Source: Lysinibacillus xylanilyticus (GTDB lineage Bacteria; Bacillota; Bacilli; Bacillales_A; Planococcaceae). Taken from it: 64,000 nt of DNA. Each line of letters starts with the position of its first letter. Position 1 is the stretch's first letter. The position numbers and the translations under genes are program-made. Below the pieces are notes generated by a model that was not told the origin of the DNA, did not search any database, and saw only the letters and a list, made by a program, of their open reading frames with translations. The stretch covers positions 664,313 to 728,312 of the forward strand of contig NZ_LFXJ01000010.1 of assembly GCF_001183605.1 (NCBI RefSeq). The letters run 5' to 3'. Below are positions 8,750 through 17,835 of the stretch, piece by piece.

Positions 8750-9110
8750 TTCTTTCAGCGGGTGTCCAAACACCCGCTGAAATAGAGGAACTCAGTCTCA
8801 GAACGCCACGTCCTGTGGCAACGACTGACTGACCAACATCATGTTGCTGACGCTACGTGAGCACTGCGCTTTCGCACAAAAAACATCTGTTGGCCTAAAG
8901 CCTCCGGCGGATGTCACGGAATCGAAAAGGAGTTCTTAGGGGATGTTAGCCTAAAACCATTGCATCCATGCGATAACGGCTAACTGACCTGCACCGGTAA
9001 AAACGCCACGTCCTGTGGCATTACCGAAATGACCGACATCGTGTCGGCCCTCGTGCAGGCCTAAGCACAAAGCCGATTCCGGACGCAATTATGCCGAGGC
9101 GTAATTGATT
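8750..9110 (+). repeat. Nested palindromic modular repeat, copy A1 (between plsX and fabD)
   Basis: About 360 nt with no ORF but dense pairing. There is a perfect 13-bp hairpin (8753-8765/8770-8782); TCAGTC/GACTGA around GCCACgtcctGTGGC; a closing stem CGGAATCG (8917-8924)/CGATTCCG (9074-9081); GTTAGCC (8945-8951)/GGCTAAC (8978-8984); CCTGCAC (8988-8994)/GTGCAGG (9053-9059) enclosing CGGTAA/TTACCG; GCCAC/GTGGC (9005-9019); and CCGACA/TGTCGG (9033-9047). It ends in CAATTATGCCGAGGCGTAATTG (9086-9107), written here as a 22-nt palindrome with 9-10-bp arms. The fabD Shine-Dalgarno site follows within 10 nt. Related copies are at 11336, 19963, 20489 and 38941. Confidence 0.85.
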
Positions 9111-9130
9111 AAAAAGGGGATTAATGAAAA

Positions 9131-10084
9131 ATGACGAAAATAGCATTTATTTTTCCAGGCCAAGGTTCTCAAGTAGTTGGGATGGGGCAAGAGTTTATCG
9201 AGAATGCGGCAGAAAGTAAAGCATTTTATGAGCGTGCAAATCAATCGCTTGGCTTTGAGCTTTCTAAGCTTATGTTAGAAGGGCCAGCCGAGGAGTTAAC
9301 ATTGACTTACCATGCACAGCCGGCATTGTTAACTACTGGTGTGATGGTTGCAGAAAAATTACTTGCAGCGGGTATTAAGCCGAATTGCGCAGCCGGACAT
9401 TCACTTGGAGAATATGGAGCATTAGTAATCGCTGGTGTACTATCGTTTGAAGATGCAGTTTCAGTTGTGCATAAGCGTGGGCTTTATATGAATGAAGCTG
9501 TACCTGCAGGGCAAGGTGCTATGGCAGCTATTCTAGGGATGGAGCTTGAGGCACTGCATGAAGTAACTGAAAAAGTTTCTGCAGCAGGTGATCCAGTTCA
9601 GGTAGCGAATGTAAACTGTCCAGGGCAAATCGTTATTTCTGGTACAAAAGAAGGCGTTGAAAAGGCTTCTTTAGCGGCAAAGGAAGCTGGTGCAAAACGA
9701 GCAATTCCTTTAGTTGTTAGTGGTCCATTCCATTCAGAGCTAATGCGACCATCTTCTGAAAAATTAGGAGCAACGTTGGCTGATATATCATTATCAGTTC
9801 CACAAATCCCGATAATCGGCAATGTCATGGCGAAAGAATTAGAGGATGTTCCAGCTATTCAACATGAGTTAGTAGAACAAGTATATAGCGCTGTGCAATG
9901 GGAAGCATCTGTGCGTGAAATGATTGCACGAGGTGTAGATGTCTTTATTGAGTGTGGACCAGGCAAAGTATTAAGTGGATTAGTGAAGAAAATTGATCGA
10001 TCTGTTGCGACATACTGTGTTTATGATGAAGCATCATTAGAGGCTGTACTAGAAGCGGCGAAGGAGTGGACAATAAATGCGTAA
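9131..10084 (+). CDS. fabD: Malonyl-CoA:ACP transacylase FabD
   Basis: 317 residues. It has the N-terminal [12 protein letters not shown] block, the nucleophile elbow GHSLGEYGA (catalytic Ser near 92), an oxyanion/arginine region, and GPFHSELM carrying the catalytic His near 200. FabD loads malonate onto ACP to feed fatty-acid elongation. The start ATG 9131 fits the family; an upstream ATG (9124) is out of frame. The Shine-Dalgarno AAAAGGGG (9112-9119) is immediately after the terminal palindrome of repeat A1. The gene overlaps fabG by 8 nt. I see no separate promoter between the repeat and fabD, so it is probably transcribed through from fapR-plsX. Confidence 0.96.
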   Translation: MTKIAFIFPGQGSQVVGMGQEFIENAAESKAFYERANQSLGFELSKLMLEGPAEELTLTYHAQPALLTTGVMVAEKLLAAGIKPNCAAGHSLGEYGALVIAGVLSFEDAVSVVHKRGLYMNEAVPAGQGAMAAILGMELEALHEVTEKVSAAGDPVQVANVNCPGQIVISGTKEGVEKASLAAKEAGAKRAIPLVVSGPFHSELMRPSSEKLGATLADISLSVPQIPIIGNVMAKELEDVPAIQHELVEQVYSAVQWEASVREMIARGVDVFIECGPGKVLSGLVKKIDRSVATYCVYDEASLEAVLEAAKEWTINA

Positions 10085-10823
10085 ATTAGAGGGTAAAGTA
10101 GCTGTTGTAACTGGTGCTTCACGTGGAATAGGACGATCTATTGCATTAAAGCTTGCTGACGAGGGTGCTAAAGTTGTCGTTAACTACAGCGGTTCACAGG
10201 CAAAGGCAGAAGAAGTTGTCGCTACGATTCAAGAGAATGGCGGCGAGGCTATTGCTGTACAAGCGAGTGTTTCAAAAACAGAGGAAGTTTCAGCATTAAT
10301 GGATGCAGCGGTGAAAACATTCGGCTCGCTTGATATTTTAGTAAATAATGCGGGTATTACTCGTGATAACTTATTAATGCGTATGAAAGAAGATGAATGG
10401 GACGATGTGCTAAATACGAACCTAAAAGGTGTTTTCCTTTGTACGAAAGCAGTAACACGTCAAATGATGAAGCAACGTGCAGGCCGTATCATCAATATTT
10501 CATCGATTGTCGGTGTAGCTGGTAATCCAGGGCAAGCTAACTACGTAGCTGCAAAAGCAGGGGTTATTGGGCTAACTAAAACAACTGCAAAGGAATTAGC
10601 ATCACGTAATATTTTAGTAAATGCAGTTGCACCAGGCTTTATAGAAACTGAAATGACTGAGCAACTACCAGAAGATATAAAGCAAGGCATGCTTACACAA
10701 ATTCCTCTAGCAAAACTTGGGCAGCCTGAGGATATTGCAAAGGCCGTAGCTTTTCTAGCTTCAGAAGATGCTAACTATATGACAGGTCAAACGTTACATA
10801 TAGATGGCGGTATGGTAATGTAA
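10077..10823 (+). CDS. fabG: 3-oxoacyl-ACP reductase FabG
   Basis: 248 residues, a classical short-chain dehydrogenase/reductase. It has the NADPH-binding [10 protein letters not shown] near residue 12, the NNAG motif near 87, catalytic Ser in ISSIVG near 139, and the YxxxK pair in YVAAKAG near 152. It reduces 3-oxoacyl-ACP in each elongation cycle. ATG 10077 lies inside the end of fabD, behind AAGGAG (translational coupling). It is followed 58 nt later by acpP. Confidence 0.96.
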   Translation: MRKLEGKVAVVTGASRGIGRSIALKLADEGAKVVVNYSGSQAKAEEVVATIQENGGEAIAVQASVSKTEEVSALMDAAVKTFGSLDILVNNAGITRDNLLMRMKEDEWDDVLNTNLKGVFLCTKAVTRQMMKQRAGRIINISSIVGVAGNPGQANYVAAKAGVIGLTKTTAKELASRNILVNAVAPGFIETEMTEQLPEDIKQGMLTQIPLAKLGQPEDIAKAVAFLASEDANYMTGQTLHIDGGMVM

Positions 10824-10881
10824 TTTCAATTAGTCATAAATTATGATTTTTTGTATAATCATTTGAGGGGAGGTGAATGTT

Positions 10882-11118
10882 TTGTCTACAGTATTAGAAC
10901 GCGTAACAAAAGTAATCGTGGACCGTTTAGGTGTTGAAGAAAGTGAAGTAACTCTAGAAGCTTCTTTCCGTGATGATTTAGGTGCTGACTCATTAGACGT
11001 AGTTGAGCTTGTAATGGAGCTTGAAGACGAATTCGATATGGAAATTTCTGATGAAGATGCTGAAAAAATCTCAACAGTTGGTTCTGCAATTTCATACATC
11101 GAAAGTAAAATAAACTAA
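10882..11118 (+). CDS. acpP: Acyl carrier protein (TTG start)
   Basis: 78 residues from TTG 10882, giving [10 protein letters not shown]..., which aligns with the usual ACP N-terminus. GGGGAGGTG (10866-10874) is 7 nt upstream. A GTG at 10873 is in frame but overlaps the Shine-Dalgarno site, and the ATG at 10877 is out of frame. Ser37 in [12 protein letters not shown] is the phosphopantetheine site. The protein is very acidic, as expected, and carries growing acyl chains for FabG and PlsX. It ends the fapR-plsX-fabD-fabG-acpP cluster, with a terminator 165 nt downstream. Confidence 0.95.
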   Translation: MSTVLERVTKVIVDRLGVEESEVTLEASFRDDLGADSLDVVELVMELEDEFDMEISDEDAEKISTVGSAISYIESKIN

Positions 11119-11282
11119 TCGTTTAACTTTATATAGCAGAGATTAATCACCTCTACTGGTGCTGACATGGATGCGGTCATTATACAATAAATGTTTATGA
11201 TTGAATAAAGTTAAAGCCTTTGGCAGAAATTACTCATGCTTTTCTTCGGTGTGAAGAGTAGATACTATGCTGAGGCATATTT

Positions 11283-11335
11283 AAAAAGGGGACGAAATGG
11301 TTCGTTTAGCGAACTGTGATCGTCCTCTTTTTTTT
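11283..11335 (+). terminator. Two-part intrinsic terminator downstream of acpP
   Basis: GGGGACGA (about 11288-11295) pairs with TCGTCCTC around an inner GGTTCG/CGAACT hairpin. Eight or more T follow. The 164 nt between acpP and this point contain no gene. ATGCTGAGGCAT at about 11270-11281 looks like a worn copy of the terminal palindrome of the modular repeats. Confidence 0.8.
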
Positions 11336-11560
11336 ATCTTCATTCAGTAGAAGACACTCACTTATGAAGGTGGTAAGAAGAATACAAGAGTCGTTCTTTC
11401 TTAGACTGAGTGACCAACATCACGTTGGCCTAAAGCTTCCGGCGGATGTCACGGATTTTGAAAGGAACGAATTGCGCAGGCACAATTCAAAATCCGGACG
11501 CATTGTTTTTCTGCGCGAAAGCGAAGCGACAGCTACAATTACGCCAAGGCGAAATTGACC
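11336..11560 (+). repeat. Modular repeat, copy A2 (between acpP and rnc), internally deleted
   Basis: Begins ATCTTCATTCAG right at the T-tract of the acpP terminator. It keeps CCAACATcacgTTGG-type pairing and the closing stem CGGATTTTGAA (11452-11462)/TTCAAAATCCG (11486-11496), but lacks the 130-nt inner domain of copies A1 and A3. A GCGCGAAAGCGAAGCGACAG module and the terminal palindrome CAATTACGCC..GGCGAAATTG (11536-11557) follow. The remaining bases to rnc (11561-11672) are AT-rich. TTGAAA-17-TAGAAA (11621-11649) is a weak promoter candidate there. Confidence 0.75.
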
Positions 11561-11672
11561 TTAAAAATAATTAATTTCCAAAACATTGTATTTAAGCCGA
11601 AATACTTTTGCATAAATGCCTTGAAAAAGGTACACTTAAACGGTAGAAACTATTAGGAAGGCAGATTGTTCA

Positions 11673-12437
11673 ATGGCTATGAAAAGAAAAGGAACTATGC
11701 AGAAATCTGGCGTACTTCCTGAAAAAGTACGCAATCAATTCGAGCTGTTACAGCATGAATTAAATATCACATTTATTAATAAAAATTTATTGTATCAAGC
11801 ATTCACACATTCATCTTATGTGAATGAGCATCGCCGTAAATTGTTTACGGATAATGAGCGTCTTGAATTTTTAGGAGACGCAGTACTTGAACTGTCTGTT
11901 TCTAAATACCTTTTTGAGAAATACCCTCATATGAGTGAGGGTGAGCTGACAAAGCTACGAGCATCCATAGTATGTGAGCCGTCACTTGTTATCTTTGCAA
12001 ATGAATTAGGCTTTGGTCGCTTTGTATTACTTGGAAAAGGTGAAGAATTAACAGGTGGACGGGAACGCCCAGCGCTACTTGCAGATGTATTTGAGTCATT
12101 TGTAGGTGCCCTTTATTTAGATCAAGGCTTACAAACGGTTGTGTGCTTTTTAGAACGAATCGTATTCCCGAAAGTAGAAGTCGGTGCTTTTTCGCATGTG
12201 ATGGATTTCAAAAGCCAATTGCAAGAAATGGTACAGCAAACAAATAACGGCCTTCTTCATTATGAAATTATTGATGAAAAGGGTCCTGCACATAACCGTA
12301 CCTTTATATCGAGCGTACTATTAAATGGACAGGAACTTGGTATTGGTCGTGGGAAATCAAAAAAAGAAGCCGAGCAGCAAGCTGCGCAATGTGCGATGCG
12401 TTCTATGCGTGAGCAAACTGCAAAAGAGGAGGCTTAA
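11673..12437 (+). CDS. rnc: Ribonuclease III
   Basis: 254 residues. The RNase III domain (about 20-165) has the signature [20 protein letters not shown] with the catalytic acidic residues, a second acidic motif near [13 protein letters not shown], and a C-terminal double-stranded-RNA-binding domain (about 175-245, [12 protein letters not shown] ... [12 protein letters not shown]). It processes rRNA precursors and cleaves dsRNA. AGGAAGG lies 13 nt before ATG 11673; ATG 11679 is an alternative. It is 3 nt upstream of smc, the standard rnc-smc-ftsY order. Confidence 0.95.
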   Translation: MAMKRKGTMQKSGVLPEKVRNQFELLQHELNITFINKNLLYQAFTHSSYVNEHRRKLFTDNERLEFLGDAVLELSVSKYLFEKYPHMSEGELTKLRASIVCEPSLVIFANELGFGRFVLLGKGEELTGGRERPALLADVFESFVGALYLDQGLQTVVCFLERIVFPKVEVGAFSHVMDFKSQLQEMVQQTNNGLLHYEIIDEKGPAHNRTFISSVLLNGQELGIGRGKSKKEAEQQAAQCAMRSMREQTAKEEA

Positions 12438-12440
12438 TAG

Positions 12441-15400
12441 ATGTTCCTAAAACGACTCGAAGTGATTGGCTTTAAATCTTTTGCGGAGCGCATTGGAATT
12501 GATTTTGTACCCGGTGTTACAGCGGTGGTTGGACCAAATGGTAGTGGGAAAAGTAATGTCACTGATGCCATTCGTTGGGTACTTGGGGAGCAATCGGCAA
12601 AGTCGTTACGTGGGGCAAAGATGGAGGATATTATTTTTGCTGGAAGTGACTCACGTAAGCCACTAAACTTTGCAGAGGTAACATTAATTTTAGATAATAC
12701 AGATGAACAGCTTGCTTTTTCATATACAGAAGTCAGCGTAACAAGACGCGTATACCGTTCAGGTGATAGTGAATATTTACTAAATAACCAGCAGTGTCGC
12801 CTGAAGGATATTACGGACTTGTTTATGGACTCAGGACTTGGGAAAGAGGCCTTCTCCATTATTTCACAAGGCCGTGTCGATGAAATTTTAAATAGCCGAC
12901 CTGATGACCGTCGCTCAATTTTTGAAGAGGCAGCTGGCGTATTAAAGTATAAGCTAAGAAAGAAAAAGGCAGAGCATAAGCTTGTTGAAACAGATGAAAA
13001 TTTGTATCGTGTTTTAGATATTTTACATGAGCTAGATAGTCGTCTGGAGCCGTTAGAAATTCAGGCATCAAGTGCAAGAGATTATGTGCAAATGTCAACA
13101 GAGTTAAAGGATTTTGATATCGCTATCCTTGTGCACGATTTAAAAAATTGTGCACAATCTTTGCATGCTCTGAAAGCAGAGTATACAGAGCTATATGAAA
13201 TGGAGCAAAAACAAGCTCATCATATTTCTTCGATAGAAAAGCAAACTGCAAGTATTCGTAAGTTTTTAAAAGAGTTAGATGATTATTTAGATACGACTCA
13301 GGCTGAGTTTGTTAATGCAACGATGGAAGTAGAGCGTTGGGATGGTCGTAAAGCGTTAATGGCTGAAAAGCGTCAAAATGCTTCTAATCAACTACTTCAA
13401 TTGAATACGGCATTACAAGAAGCAAAAGATGAGGTTGAGGCTCTTATAGCTCAAGAGCAAGAGAAAAAAGAATTGTTCATTGAAAAACAACAAGAGGTTG
13501 CAGCGCTGAAACAAAGCATTAAGCAATTAGAACAATCTTTAAATCGCTCTGTTTCTGAAATTGAACAAGAAATAGAAGAACAAAAAAACCGATATATCGA
13601 CTCCTTAAACGAAGAAGCAACAGTTAAAAATGAATTGAAAAATATCGAGCAACAGTTAGCGCAGCAAAAAGCGATGGCGACACGAATGTCAGATCAAACT
13701 GATGAAATCGGGCAAGAACTTGCGCAAATTCTAGCTGAAAAGGAGAAGCTAGATGTTGCTCATACTACAACATCTAACGAATTGCAGGAAAAACTTGAGC
13801 AATATGAAGCATTGCAAATACAGCTTAAAAACGTCAATGCATCATTTAATGAAAAGCAGGATATGCTTTATAAAGCTTACCAGCATCAGCAACAACTAAA
13901 AGCTAGAAAAGATACGCTAGCTGAGCTTGAAGCAGATTTCTCTGGGTTCTTCCATGGAGTAAAAGAAGTATTATTAGCACGTGATAAAGGTGAACTAGCT
14001 GGGATTGAAGGAGCCGTTGCTGAGTTAATCCAAGTAGATGGAAAATATTCTCAAGCTATCGAAACAGCGTTAGGGGCAGCCTCTCAGCATATTGTGACAA
14101 CTAATGAACAATATGCTCAACAGGCAATTCATTGGTTAAAACAAAAGAGAGCTGGACGCGCAACATTTTTACCTAAAACAGTTATCAAGTCTCGGAAAAT
14201 CAATCTATCTATGATACAGCTAGCCACTGAGCATCCAGCATTTGTCCGAATGGCTGACGCACTTGTAACGTTCGATGAAAACAACCGCACAATTGTCGAG
14301 AACCTCCTAGGTAATGTCATCGTTGCATCGAGTTTAGAAGGTGCAAGCCAAATTGCTCGATTATGTGGGTTTAGATATCGTGTTGTAACACTTGAAGGTG
14401 ATATCGTCAATGCAGGCGGTTCATTGACAGGTGGTGCAACGAAGCAACAATCTTCACTCTTTACAAGAAAAGCGGAATTAGATGGTTTAATAGTAAAGCT
14501 AGAATCATTGGAAGCATCTATTTTTGGTGCTGAACAGGCTGTCTCGACTGAAAAAGAGAAGCTTGCAACATTGCGAGACAAAGTAGAACAATTGAAGCTT
14601 GACGGTGATCAGCTAAGAAAAGATGAAATGCAACAGGCGAGTCGTATACGCGAGCTAGAGGTTGTCGAGAAAAGCTTATCTGCACGAGTATCTTTTGCTT
14701 CTAATGAAACACAAGATGTAAAAACACGCGAAGAAGCATCGTTAACTCAAAAGGAAGCGGCTACGGAGCGTTTAACGGCATTAGCAACAGAACTGTTAGA
14801 GATAAATGAAACAGTGGAGCAACTAAGTAAGGTGAAGCTACAAAGTGAATCGGAGAAAGATGTACTTCGTGAGCAGTCAGCAGAAAAACGCTCGCAGTTA
14901 GCGGTTATGCAGGAGCAAATGTCACAAGTACAAATTGCTACAGCCGAGTTAGCCCTACAATTAAACAAAGGTCGTCAAAAAGTCGACAATATTTCTCAGG
15001 AAATAATCTGGCTTGAATCTGATGAATCGACAAAACTTTTAAGTGATGAAGAAGTGGATGAGCAAGTTGCTACGTGGAAAGCTAGAAGAGATTCGCTGCA
15101 GGATACTATTTCACAGAAAAAAGATGAAAAAGTAGCACAACAACAAGAGCTTACTACTTTAGAAGAACAGCTGAAGGAATTGCAACGTACACATAAAGGC
15201 TACGTTGAAGCGATACGTGCAAATGAATTGAAGCGAAGTCGCGTAGATTTTGAAATCAATAATTTCAATGAACAGCTAGAAGAAAACTATCAGCTAACAT
15301 TCGAGGAAGCTGAGGAGTTAGCCCTTGCAATTGAAGATGAAGAGCATATGCGACGTCGAGTGAAATTACTGAAGAAATCTATAGAGGAGCTAGGTCCTGT

Positions 15401-16022
15401 TAATTTGAGTTCCATTGAGGAATACGATCGTGTCCTTGAACGCCATTCGTTTTTAACAGAGCAGCGTGAGGATTTACTTGCTGCACAGGAAACATTACAT
15501 GAGGCTATTAAAGAAATGGATGAAGAAATGACGCTAAGATTTAGCGAAACCTTCTATGCCATTCGAGAGCAATTTAAACGTGTGTTCCGTGAATTGTTTG
15601 GTGGAGGACAGGCGGATTTAGTGTTATTGGACACTCAAAATCTGCTAGAAACAGGTATAGAAATTGTAGCACAACCTCCAGGGAAAAAATTACAAAACCT
15701 AAGCTTGCTTTCAGGTGGCGAACGTGCACTAACTGCAATCGCTTTATTATTCTCCATCCTAAATATTCGACCTGTACCATTTTGTATTCTCGATGAAGTA
15801 GAGGCAGCTTTAGATGAGGCGAATGTCGTTCGATATAGCCAATATTTGAAGAAGTTTAGCCGAAATACCCAATTTATTGTGATTACACATCGTAAAGGAA
15901 CGATGGAGGGAGCGGATGTCTTGTATGGTATTACAATGCAGGAATCTGGCGTATCTAAACTTGTATCAGTAAAATTAGAAGAGGAACCCGTACTTGCGGA
16001 GCAAAGGAGCGAACAAGCATGA
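12441..16022 (+). CDS. smc: Chromosome segregation protein SMC
   Basis: 1193 residues, full length. It has the N-terminal ATPase lobe with Walker A GPNGSGKSN near 32-40, a long coiled coil (about 170-500), a hinge domain (about 515-640, including GAAS and the glycine-rich GGSLTGGA), a returning coiled coil (about 650-1010), and the C-terminal lobe with ABC signature LSGGERALTAIALLFS and Walker B CILDEVEAALDEAN. SMC dimerises through the hinge and works with ScpA/ScpB to compact and align chromosome arms. ATG 12441 is 3 nt after rnc. The stop overlaps the ftsY start by 4 nt. Confidence 0.97.
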   Translation: MFLKRLEVIGFKSFAERIGIDFVPGVTAVVGPNGSGKSNVTDAIRWVLGEQSAKSLRGAKMEDIIFAGSDSRKPLNFAEVTLILDNTDEQLAFSYTEVSVTRRVYRSGDSEYLLNNQQCRLKDITDLFMDSGLGKEAFSIISQGRVDEILNSRPDDRRSIFEEAAGVLKYKLRKKKAEHKLVETDENLYRVLDILHELDSRLEPLEIQASSARDYVQMSTELKDFDIAILVHDLKNCAQSLHALKAEYTELYEMEQKQAHHISSIEKQTASIRKFLKELDDYLDTTQAEFVNATMEVERWDGRKALMAEKRQNASNQLLQLNTALQEAKDEVEALIAQEQEKKELFIEKQQEVAALKQSIKQLEQSLNRSVSEIEQEIEEQKNRYIDSLNEEATVKNELKNIEQQLAQQKAMATRMSDQTDEIGQELAQILAEKEKLDVAHTTTSNELQEKLEQYEALQIQLKNVNASFNEKQDMLYKAYQHQQQLKARKDTLAELEADFSGFFHGVKEVLLARDKGELAGIEGAVAELIQVDGKYSQAIETALGAASQHIVTTNEQYAQQAIHWLKQKRAGRATFLPKTVIKSRKINLSMIQLATEHPAFVRMADALVTFDENNRTIVENLLGNVIVASSLEGASQIARLCGFRYRVVTLEGDIVNAGGSLTGGATKQQSSLFTRKAELDGLIVKLESLEASIFGAEQAVSTEKEKLATLRDKVEQLKLDGDQLRKDEMQQASRIRELEVVEKSLSARVSFASNETQDVKTREEASLTQKEAATERLTALATELLEINETVEQLSKVKLQSESEKDVLREQSAEKRSQLAVMQEQMSQVQIATAELALQLNKGRQKVDNISQEIIWLESDESTKLLSDEEVDEQVATWKARRDSLQDTISQKKDEKVAQQQELTTLEEQLKELQRTHKGYVEAIRANELKRSRVDFEINNFNEQLEENYQLTFEEAEELALAIEDEEHMRRRVKLLKKSIEELGPVNLSSIEEYDRVLERHSFLTEQREDLLAAQETLHEAIKEMDEEMTLRFSETFYAIREQFKRVFRELFGGGQADLVLLDTQNLLETGIEIVAQPPGKKLQNLSLLSGGERALTAIALLFSILNIRPVPFCILDEVEAALDEANVVRYSQYLKKFSRNTQFIVITHRKGTMEGADVLYGITMQESGVSKLVSVKLEEEPVLAEQRSEQA

Positions 16023-17296
16023 GTTTTTTTAAACGTTTAAAAGATAAATTGATTGGCAATCCCACCGAGGAAGAAAAAGTAGCAGAGATTATTGAAGAAG
16101 AAGCTGCTGAACAGAAACAAGATGAAGCTACAGAGCCTGCTCAAATTGAAGCAATTGTGGATGAAAATGAAAAAGCTGAGGAAGTTTCTGTAACGGAAGC
16201 AACAAGTGAAACAGAAATTCCTGTAGCAAGTGAAGATCAAGAACAACAAGAACAACAAGAGCAACAAGAGCAACAAGAAGAAGTTCAAGAGGTCGCAATA
16301 GTAGAAGAACCCGTAAAGGAGAAAAAACCTTCTGCTTGGTCCATTACACAAAAGTTCAAGACTGGACTTGAAAAAACACGTAATTCATTTACTTCTAAAG
16401 TAAACGACCTAGTTGCTCGTTATCGAAAAGTGGATGAAGATTTCTTTGAAGAATTAGAAGACTTATTATTACAGGCGGACGTTGGCTTTGAAACAGTAAT
16501 GGAGCTAATGGACAAATTACGCTTTGAGGTTCAGCGTAAAAATATAAAAGATACAAGCGGTATTCAAACGATTATTTCTGAAAAACTTGTGGAAATTTAT
16601 GAGCAAGGAGAAGAGGATTTAATCGAGCTAAATATGCAGCCTAAAGGTGAGCTTACGGTAATTTTATTCGTTGGGGTAAACGGTGTTGGGAAAACGACGA
16701 CAATCGGTAAACTTGCCCATCGTTTAAAATCACAAGGTAAAACAGTTGTTTTAGCGGCAGGTGATACTTTCCGTGCTGGTGCCATCGACCAATTGCAAGT
16801 TTGGGGAGACCGTGTGGGCTGTGAAGTGATTAAACAATCGGAAGGTTCAGATCCAGCGGCGGTTATGTATGATGCAATTCGTGCAGCGAAAAACCGTAAT
16901 GCAGATGTGTTAATTTGTGATACAGCAGGGCGCTTACAAAACAAAGTAAACTTAATGAATGAGCTTGAAAAAGTTCATCGAGTAATCTCTCGAGAGGTTC
17001 CAAATGCTCCGCATGAAGTACTTTTAGCATTAGATGCAACAACAGGTCAAAATGCACTTGTTCAAGCGCAAACATTTAAAGAAGCTACAAATGTAACAGG
17101 GATCGTTTTAACAAAGCTTGACGGCACTGCAAAAGGTGGTATTGTTCTCGCTATTCGTAATAAATTACACATTCCTGTGAAGTTTGTTGGTCTTGGTGAA
17201 AAAATGGATGATTTACAACCATTCGATGCAGAGCGCTATGTGTATGGCTTATTTGCTGATGGTTTAGATAAAGAATTACAAAATAGTGAGGACTAA
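16019..17296 (+). CDS. ftsY: Signal recognition particle receptor FtsY
   Basis: 425 residues. A long acidic, low-complexity A region (about 1-105, rich in Glu and Gln, with tandem EQQ repeats at 75-86) is followed by the NG domain: a helical N domain (about 110-210), then a GTPase with G1 [18 protein letters not shown] and TKLDG. FtsY docks the SRP-ribosome complex at the membrane through reciprocal GTPase activation with Ffh. Its ATG overlaps the smc stop (ATGA). The variable A region is longer than in B. subtilis FtsY. Confidence 0.96.
   Translation: MSFFKRLKDKLIGNPTEEEKVAEIIEEEAAEQKQDEATEPAQIEAIVDENEKAEEVSVTEATSETEIPVASEDQEQQEQQEQQEQQEEVQEVAIVEEPVKEKKPSAWSITQKFKTGLEKTRNSFTSKVNDLVARYRKVDEDFFEELEDLLLQADVGFETVMELMDKLRFEVQRKNIKDTSGIQTIISEKLVEIYEQGEEDLIELNMQPKGELTVILFVGVNGVGKTTTIGKLAHRLKSQGKTVVLAAGDTFRAGAIDQLQVWGDRVGCEVIKQSEGSDPAAVMYDAIRAAKNRNADVLICDTAGRLQNKVNLMNELEKVHRVISREVPNAPHEVLLALDATTGQNALVQAQTFKEATNVTGIVLTKLDGTAKGGIVLAIRNKLHIPVKFVGLGEKMDDLQPFDAERYVYGLFADGLDKELQNSED
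16241..16276 (+). repeat. Four tandem copies of a 9-bp unit inside ftsY
   Basis: The unit GARCAACAA (R is A or G) is repeated four times in frame, encoding four EQQ triplets in the disordered acidic region of FtsY. The 9-bp period keeps frame whatever the copy number, so length variation between strains would be tolerated. Confidence 0.9.
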
Positions 17297-17313
17297 TAGC
17301 TCACAAGCAATTT

Positions 17314-17445
17314 AAAGCGCTCGTCTGTAAACAGGGAATCGCATTGTTTAAAAGAGAAATACTAGCTATAGGTGAAAAACGCCTAAAAAGCAGTTAATTA
17401 AAGCTTTTAGACAAGGAGATTACCTTGACACAGACGGGCGCTTTT
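17314..17445 (+). terminator. Long-range inverted repeat, probable end signal of rnc-smc-ftsY
   Basis: AAAGCGCTCGTCTGT (17314-17328) pairs with ACAGACGGGCGCTTT (17430-17444), 15 bp with a single G-U, enclosing about 100 nt, followed by TTTTCGTT. The 3' arm is also the spacer of the downstream ylxM promoter. The wide loop is unusual for a simple terminator. It may instead be a structured RNA or a DNA palindrome. Confidence 0.45.
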
Positions 17446-17454
17446 CGTTATGAT
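17425..17454 (+). promoter_or_regulatory. Sigma-A promoter of ylxM-ffh
   Basis: Consensus -35 TTGACA (17425-17430), 18-nt spacer, -10 TATGAT (17449-17454), 33 nt before the ylxM start. The best promoter match in the window. Confidence 0.8.
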
Positions 17455-17487
17455 ACAAATGACTAATAACGGGAGGAGAAATATTCG

Positions 17488-17823
17488 ATGCTACTTGAAA
17501 AAACAACACGCATGAACTTTCTCTTCGACTTTTATCAAGCATTATTAACAGATAAGCAACGAAGTTATATGGAACTCTATTATTTAGATGATCACTCACT
17601 TGGAGAAATCGCTGAATCGTATGGAATTTCACGCCAAGCTGTTTATGATAATATTCGTCGAACAGAAGCGATGCTTGAAGAATATGAAGAAAAATTATGT
17701 TTACTTGAAAAATTTCAACAACGTACACAAATGCTTGCGCAACTAACAACAGGGATTACAGAACAAAGTATGGCAGTTGAAGAGCAGCTAACGCTTATAG
17801 AACAGTTGAAAGAATGGGATTAG
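17488..17823 (+). CDS. ylxM: YlxM family SRP-associated DNA-binding-like protein (UPF0122)
   Basis: 111 residues. It has a sigma-factor-like helix-turn-helix at about 18-65 ([19 protein letters not shown], then [20 protein letters not shown]) and a C-terminal coiled stretch rich in Glu and Gln. YlxM/p13 family proteins are encoded with ffh in Gram-positives and, in streptococci, bind SRP RNA and modulate SRP GTPase activity. It is 12 nt upstream of ffh. The start follows GGGAGGAG. Confidence 0.9.
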   Translation: MLLEKTTRMNFLFDFYQALLTDKQRSYMELYYLDDHSLGEIAESYGISRQAVYDNIRRTEAMLEEYEEKLCLLEKFQQRTQMLAQLTTGITEQSMAVEEQLTLIEQLKEWD

Positions 17824-17835
17824 GAGGCGAAAGCA

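Noticed and set aside
8750..9110. Insertion sequence or MITE with transposase-type terminal inverted repeats
   Set aside because: There is no transposase and the two ends are not inverted repeats of each other; the pairing is internal and nested. A relict mobile origin cannot be excluded.
11316..11558. 80-codon + strand ORF between acpP and rnc
   Set aside because: Lies entirely within the modular repeat and terminator; the frame reads through hairpin modules and has no ribosome site.
14129..14581. 150-codon minus-strand ORF inside smc
   Set aside because: Antisense to the smc hinge region, Ser-rich shadow frame, no ribosome site.
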